Source: QAND01 sp003150225
GTDB lineage: Bacteria > Bacillota > Clostridia > Christensenellales > QAND01
Length of the DNA: 64,000 nucleotides
Reading direction: 5' to 3'
NCBI RefSeq assembly: GCF_044357945.1
Contig: NZ_CP076563.1
Location: forward strand, 620,001 to 684,000
Part shown: one piece after another, positions 60,403 to 64,000 of the stretch
How the letters are laid out: each line of letters starts with the position of its first letter
How positions within the stretch are numbered: position 1 is the stretch's first letter
Program-made: the position numbers and the translations under genes
Notes under the pieces: generated by a model
What the model was told of the DNA's origin: nothing
What the model saw: the letters and a program-made list of their open reading frames with translations, nothing else
Database searches by the model: none

Positions 60403-61137
60403 TTATTGATCCATATGTTCCAGCAAAACCGTCCGCTCCCGCCGGCAGACAAAAGCCGGCAAATCCTTTCCCATCTTACGGGCCGTTTCCATGTCCCCAT
60501 GGATCACCCGGCTCAGCTCGTCAAATCCGGAAAAGCGTTGCTCTCTCCGAAGCCGTCGGATGAACCCAACCTCCAGAAGCTTGCCATAGAGATTTCCCTC
60601 AAAGTTTAGGATATGGGTTTCCACCGAGAGAAATCCCGTCTCCCCCACCGTAGGATTCTGGCCCAGGTTGGTCACCCCTAAAAAGGCCCGGTCGCCCAAC
60701 CAAACCCGGCTCAAGTACACTCCGCCCTCCGGCAGAAGGCGTCCCGTTATCCGCAGGTTAGCGGTGGGAATCCCCAGCTTTGCCCGGCCCACCTGCCGTC
60801 CATGGATTACCCGGCCATAGATGGTATAAGGCCGCTCCAAGCGTTCTCCCACCGGTTCCACGTCCCCTTGCCGTAGCAGCTTTGCCAGGGGCTCTTTGGG
60901 AGAATCCTCTCCTTCCCAGAAAAGCCGTGTTTCTTGATAGCCCATTCGGGACAGCATATAAAACGCCGATCGGAGGGAATACATCCGCTTCCCCTCGGCA
61001 GAAAGGGGCAGATGCGCCACGGTCTCCCCCGCTCGCGCTCGCTCCCCTAGGGCCCGCACCGCTTCCGGCAGCAAAGCGTCCAATCCCGAAATCACGCTGG
61101 GAATCTCCTCATTGTTTGGTATCCAAGCAACCCGCAC
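60403..61137 (-). CDS. Riboflavin kinase-like protein without FAD synthetase half
   Basis: A 244-residue protein starting at GTG, with AAGGAGG 8 bases upstream. Residues about 103-235 are a riboflavin kinase domain: PYTIYGRVIHGRQVGRAKLG, IPTANL, GVYLSRVW, GVTNLGQNPTVG and VETHILNFEGNLYGK. It would phosphorylate riboflavin to FMN. The first 100 residues do not show the nucleotidyltransferase motifs of the bifunctional RibF (no GxFDxxHxGH, no ISSTxIR). The total is about 60 residues shorter than RibF. Either a monofunctional kinase or a degenerate paralogue. It is a single-gene unit. Confidence 0.85.
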   Translation of the reverse strand: MRVAWIPNNEEIPSVISGLDALLPEAVRALGERARAGETVAHLPLSAEGKRMYSLRSAFYMLSRMGYQETRLFWEGEDSPKEPLAKLLRQGDVEPVGERLERPYTIYGRVIHGRQVGRAKLGIPTANLRITGRLLPEGGVYLSRVWLGDRAFLGVTNLGQNPTVGETGFLSVETHILNFEGNLYGKLLEVGFIRRLRREQRFSGFDELSRVIHGDMETARKMGKDLPAFVCRRERTVLLEHMDQ

Positions 61138-61188
61138 CCGGATTCCTCCTTTTTTCGTCGCTGTCCTTTATTCTACCACAAAATACAG

Positions 61189-61217
61189 AAAAGCCCGATG
61201 GGATTTTCCCACCGGGC
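61189..61217 (-). terminator. Terminator of perR-dfx-rbr
   Basis: GCCCGGTGGGA pairs with TCCCATCGGGC around a 3-4-base loop, followed by TTTTC on the minus strand. Confidence 0.9.
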
Positions 61218-61231
61218 CGTTCCAAACTCGC

Positions 61232-61774
61232 TTATTTGTAGTTATCAGCTTTGATGGCGAAGTACGCTTTGGGATGATCGCAAACGGGGCAGATCTCGGG
61301 GGCGGTGTCGCCGGTGTGGATGTGGCCGCAGTTGCCGCAGATCCAAACCACAGGCTGCTCCCGCTTGAAGACGCGGCCCTGCTCCATGTTGGCGATGAGG
61401 GTGTTGTACCGCTCCTCATGCTCCTTCTCAATCTTGCCTACGGCCTCAAAGAGGTAAGCCAGCTTGGTGAAGCCCTCTTCCTTGGCCTCTTTGGCAAAGG
61501 TAGCATACATATCGGTCCACTCATAGTTCTCGCCGGCAGCGGCATCCTTCAGATTGGTGAGGGTATCGGGCACAGCGCCGTCATGAAGCTGCTTGAACCA
61601 AATCTTGGCATGCTCTTTCTCGTTGGCAGCGGTCTCAGCGAAGATATTGGCGATCTGCTGATACCCCTCGCTCCGGGCCTTGGACTCATAGTAGGTGTAC
61701 TTATTCCGGGCCTGGGACTCCCCAGCAAAAGCGGCAAGCAGATTGGCTTCAGTCTTGGATCCTTTCAATTCCAT
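61232..61774 (-). CDS. rbr: Rubrerythrin
   Basis: A 180-residue rubrerythrin, a non-heme peroxidase of anaerobes. The N-terminal four-helix diiron domain shows AAFAGESQARNKY, NEKEHAKI and KIEKEHEERY with the conserved glutamates and histidine. The C-terminal rubredoxin-like iron site is CGNCG near residue 145 and CPVC near 162. AAGGAGG precedes the ATG. Third gene of perR-dfx-rbr; reduces hydrogen peroxide produced by the superoxide reductase. Confidence 0.97.
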   Translation of the reverse strand: MELKGSKTEANLLAAFAGESQARNKYTYYESKARSEGYQQIANIFAETAANEKEHAKIWFKQLHDGAVPDTLTNLKDAAAGENYEWTDMYATFAKEAKEEGFTKLAYLFEAVGKIEKEHEERYNTLIANMEQGRVFKREQPVVWICGNCGHIHTGDTAPEICPVCDHPKAYFAIKADNYK

Positions 61775-61819
61775 GGTTTGTCTTCCTCCTTAGATTGTTT
61801 TTTTGTTCCGTACGTTATG

Positions 61820-62194
61820 TTACAGGGCAGCTTTCCACAGGCCGTGGAGGTTGCACCAAGCATAAACGTCCAGCACCTTCTCGTCGGTATAGAAGTCGGC
61901 CTCAGGGGCGGCGTCGGGGCTCAGGTTCTTCCGCAGAACGCCAGTGGGCGTCACCAGGGAGATCCACTGGATGCTGTGCTCCGCCGTCATGGGATGGGCC
62001 ACATCCCCCACGCTTACATGAACCCGGTTGCCATCAATGGTAACCACGGGCACATGCTTTTCGGTAGCCGCGTCGGTGGTATTGGCCACCAACAGCTCCA
62101 TGTCCTGTCCACAGCAAACCAGCTTGCCGGGGCCAGTTACCACTTCTTCTACGATCTTCTTACAGAGATTGCACCGATAGTAGTTCACTTTCAT
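61820..62194 (-). CDS. dfx: Superoxide reductase (desulfoferrodoxin)
   Basis: A 124-residue superoxide reductase of the two-iron type. The N-terminal desulforedoxin-like iron site is YRCNLCKK and CCGQDM. The catalytic centre ligands are seen in EKHVPVV, DVAHPMTAEHSIQWI and YAWCNLHGLWK. It reduces superoxide to peroxide without releasing oxygen. The ATG at 62194 follows GGAGGG, 2 bases after the perR stop. Confidence 0.96.
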   Translation of the reverse strand: MKVNYYRCNLCKKIVEEVVTGPGKLVCCGQDMELLVANTTDAATEKHVPVVTIDGNRVHVSVGDVAHPMTAEHSIQWISLVTPTGVLRKNLSPDAAPEADFYTDEKVLDVYAWCNLHGLWKAAL

Positions 62195-62195
62195 C

Positions 62196-62594
62196 TTAAT
62201 TCCCTCCATTGATTTTGTCACGACATTTTTTACATAAACCGTAAAATATTACCTCATGGGACCGTAATTGATATCCGCAGGCTTCCTCCGCCCGCCGGAT
62301 CAACGCTCCCTCGGGTTCCAGAAAAACGTCGGCCACCTCACCGCAGGACTGGCATACCGCATGGTAATGCGGCCTGGTATCGCCATCGAAGTGATCGGAG
62401 CTGTGGGGAGTGGTCACCTTGCGGATCACGCCCTCCTCGGCCAAGTAGTTGAGGTTTCGGTATACCGTTGCCAAACCGATCCCGGTTCCTCGCTCCTGCA
62501 ACATTCGATAGACCATATCCGCCGTAGGATGGCCGGTGGTGCTGTTGACGGCATCCAGAATCAGCCGCCGCTGTCTGGTCATTCTCCGTTCCAT
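62196..62594 (-). CDS. perR: Fur-family regulator, PerR type
   Basis: A 132-residue Fur-family repressor. The winged helix shows TRQRRLILDAVNSTTGHPTA and GLATVYRNLNYLAEEGVI. The metal-binding part has HFDGDTRPHYHAVCQSCGEV, with the CxxC structural zinc pair and a second pair CKKC at the end. The neighbouring genes (superoxide reductase and rubrerythrin) and the DGDTRPHYH pattern favour PerR over Fur. First gene of the operon; a 7-1-7 box at its own promoter suggests autoregulation. Confidence 0.9.
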   Translation of the reverse strand: MERRMTRQRRLILDAVNSTTGHPTADMVYRMLQERGTGIGLATVYRNLNYLAEEGVIRKVTTPHSSDHFDGDTRPHYHAVCQSCGEVADVFLEPEGALIRRAEEACGYQLRSHEVIFYGLCKKCRDKINGGN

Positions 62595-62612
62595 CGGTCC
62601 TCCTAACAATAA

Positions 62613-62627
62613 TGAGAATTATTTTCA
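62613..62627. promoter_or_regulatory. Fur/PerR-type operator
   Basis: TGAGAAT-T-ATTTTCA, a 7-1-7 inverted repeat of the Fur-family type. It covers the predicted transcription start of perR. Confidence 0.85.
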
Positions 62628-62632
62628 ATTAA

Positions 62633-62661
62633 AGTATATCCATCCTCCACCCTCTTGTCAA
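62633..62661 (-). promoter_or_regulatory. Sigma-A promoter of perR-dfx-rbr
   Basis: TTGACA, 17 bases, TATACT on the minus strand; start near 62626, inside the operator. Confidence 0.92.
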
Positions 62662-62778
62662 CCCCTTTTCTACCAATTTTTCCAGCTTTTCTAGTCTAAC
62701 CATTTGGAGGGAAAGCCATTCTTTTGCGCAAAATTTTCGTTCCCTGCCCTGGTATCACATCCCGCCAGCGATCCTCGG

Positions 62779-62807
62779 TTGCGGCAAAAAGGCTTTGGGC
62801 TTATAAT
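62779..62807 (+). promoter_or_regulatory. Promoter of the ATC hydrolase-family gene
   Basis: TTGCGG, 17 bases, TATAAT, about 50 bases before the ATG. Confidence 0.72.
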
Positions 62808-62855
62808 ATAAGTATCATTTTCCAGATTGTGACGACCCAATAAAGGAGGATTTCC

Positions 62856-63584
62856 ATGCAGAACAAGCAGCCCCTGATTTTGGATGCGGAGCACCATGCG
62901 GCGCTCTTCGGATGCCTTGCCCGCTGTACCCTTTCCACCCTGGAGGAACAGGGCCCCGCCGCTGTACGGGAAGCGGTCATCCTATACGGAAACCAGCGGG
63001 GTGCCCGCATGGCCATGCGGGCCAAAGCCGCCGGCCTGCCCCTGGACATGGCCACCTATAACGCCACCCGGGAATGGCAGGTGGTCATCCCTGGGGCCGC
63101 TCACCAGCATCCCGCCTATAAAGCCGACCCCACGCCGGCCTATTACGTTTCCCTGAGCTCCAGTTGCCCCTGGCACGCCGCATGGGAAAAGCACGGCATG
63201 CTGGAGGAAGGCCTTTACTACTGCAACGACGTGGATGTTGCCCTGCTTCACGGCTTCAATCCGGAGCTGCGTCTAACGGTCACCAAGCTGCTGACCCGGG
63301 GAGACGGCTACTGCGAGATGCACTGGCAGGACGATCTTGACCACAAGGCCGCGGAAGAACTCGTCCAAGAGCGGGCGGCAGCTGCCGGCAAGGTCATGGG
63401 GTGGGACTATCACATGTGCCACCTTTACTGCTCCTTCATTTCGGTGCTCTCAAAATACCCCCAGTGCCGCTCCATCCTGAACGCCGCCCGGGAGATGTTC
63501 GAGGGGTTGTACGGCGCCGGCGCCTTGGATGCCCTAACGCCCTGGATGACCTGCAACTTTGCTTCCCTTCCCAAAGAAGGATAA
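62856..63584 (+). CDS. L-2-amino-thiazoline-4-carboxylate hydrolase family protein
   Basis: A 242-residue cytosolic protein resembling the ATC hydrolase family, named for a Pseudomonas enzyme that opens a thiazoline ring to make S-carbamoyl-cysteine. Visible pattern: SLSSSCPWHAAWEKHG, LYYCNDVDVALLHGFNPELR and RGDGYCEMHW, with conserved Cys, His and Asp residues. The true substrate in Clostridia is unknown. AAGGAGG precedes the ATG at 7 bases. Stands alone with its own promoter and terminator. Confidence 0.85.
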   Translation: MQNKQPLILDAEHHAALFGCLARCTLSTLEEQGPAAVREAVILYGNQRGARMAMRAKAAGLPLDMATYNATREWQVVIPGAAHQHPAYKADPTPAYYVSLSSSCPWHAAWEKHGMLEEGLYYCNDVDVALLHGFNPELRLTVTKLLTRGDGYCEMHWQDDLDHKAAEELVQERAAAAGKVMGWDYHMCHLYCSFISVLSKYPQCRSILNAAREMFEGLYGAGALDALTPWMTCNFASLPKEG

Positions 63585-63593
63585 GAACTTACC

Positions 63594-63629
63594 AAAAAGA
63601 ACGGCCCCCTGCGTGGGGCCGTTCTTTTT
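63594..63629 (+). terminator. Terminator of the ATC hydrolase-family gene
   Basis: AAAAAGAACGGCCCC pairs with GGGGCCGTTCTTTTT around a 6-base loop. Confidence 0.94.
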
Positions 63630-63687
63630 GGGGTCTTCTCGCCTAACATAGTCCTATACCCGAAATCATTGGACCCTTTTAATCATC

Positions 63688-63716
63688 TTTATATGCCATC
63701 CTACATCTGATATAAT
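63688..63716 (+). promoter_or_regulatory. Promoter of the GNAT gene
   Basis: TTTATA, 17 bases, TATAAT; about 30 bases before the ATG. Confidence 0.55.
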
Positions 63717-63747
63717 CAAAATAAGTCACGATTTATAGGTAAATTAC

Positions 63748-64000
63748 ATGAACATCGTAGAGGTAAAAGACAGAACCAACGTATTGGTTGAGCAATTACT
63801 AAAAGTTTGGGAAAGCTCCGTTAGAGCAACGCATCTATTTTTATCTAACGAAGAAATTGAGAATATCAAAAAATATGTCCCACAAGCACTAAAAGAAATT
63901 TCTTATTTAATTCTTTTCAACGACGAAAGCAACAGACCCGTTGGATTCATGGGGATCAATCATCAAATGTTAGAAATGCTATTTATTGCAGCTAAAAATA
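63748..64000 (+). CDS. GNAT N-acetyltransferase, 3' end cut by window
   Basis: The first 84 residues of a GNAT-type acetyltransferase: MNIVEVKDRTNVLVEQLLKV, then WESSVRATHLFLSNEEIENI and the strand pair ISYLILFNDESNRPVGFMGI. The opening W..SV..TH.FL.... matches YjaB-type GNATs. The acetyl-CoA loop lies beyond the window edge. The DNA is clearly AT-rich compared with the rest of the window, with A/T-ending codons, which suggests recent transfer. No clear ribosome site. Confidence 0.82.
   Translation, partial: MNIVEVKDRTNVLVEQLLKVWESSVRATHLFLSNEEIENIKKYVPQALKEISYLILFNDESNRPVGFMGINHQMLEMLFIAAKN

Overview
This window reads as chromosome of a spore-forming, anaerobic member of the Bacillota (class Clostridia) with high GC. 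Sporulation genes yqfC and yqfD, HrcA/CIRCE heat-shock control, a T-box on valS, pyruvate phosphate dikinase, an [FeFe] hydrogenase and an anaerobe-type oxidative stress set (PerR, superoxide reductase, rubrerythrin) all fit. The exact genus cannot be read from the sequence. Nearly all of it is ordinary chromosomal backbone. I see no phage, transposase, plasmid or CRISPR element.

Bases 1-4100 carry the start of dgt (cut by the window edge), a small zinc-ribbon membrane protein, an RpiR-type regulator and two uncharacterised genes. Bases 4095-28842 hold, on the minus strand, the classic Firmicutes housekeeping cluster. In transcription order it is lepA, hemW, hrcA-grpE-dnaK-dnaJ, prmA-rsmE-mtaB-HIT, rpsU, yqfC-yqfD, [phoH], pgpH-ybeY-era-yqzL-recO, ppdK. 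It has two departures: phoH is flipped to the plus strand, and a large membrane diguanylate cyclase sits between phoH and pgpH.

Bases 28950-35460 carry two tandem HAD phosphatases, a second zinc-ribbon membrane protein, and folC and valS, the latter behind a T-box leader. Bases 35500-41700 carry a small membrane protein, pgsA, an Fe/Mn superoxide dismutase, a tiny conserved protein, an alpha/beta hydrolase, a phosphohexomutase and an MFS transporter. Bases 41850-45560 are an RNA-rich zone: six tRNA genes, a family of terminator-like repeats attached to the tRNA 3' ends, a cold-shock gene whose leader contains a complete terminator, a GH3 lipoprotein and a YccF protein.

Bases 45572-51509 are a compact minus-strand run: methyltransferase, Hsp33, TPR protein, HEAT-like protein, HD phosphohydrolase and rRNA methyltransferase. 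Bases 51639-55245 are a lysine-riboswitch-controlled asd-dapA-dapB locus. Its DapB carries a C-terminal pair of aspartokinase-type ACT domains, which is the most unusual protein in the window. The right end carries a solo [FeFe] hydrogenase, an M20 amidohydrolase, a flavodoxin-DUF5131 pair, a riboflavin kinase apparently lacking the FAD synthetase half, the perR-dfx-rbr operon, an ATC-hydrolase-family gene and the start of an AT-rich acetyltransferase gene that looks foreign.

Many transcription starts are supported by near-consensus sigma-A promoters with 17-bp spacing. Several of these decide start codons (rpiR, phoH).
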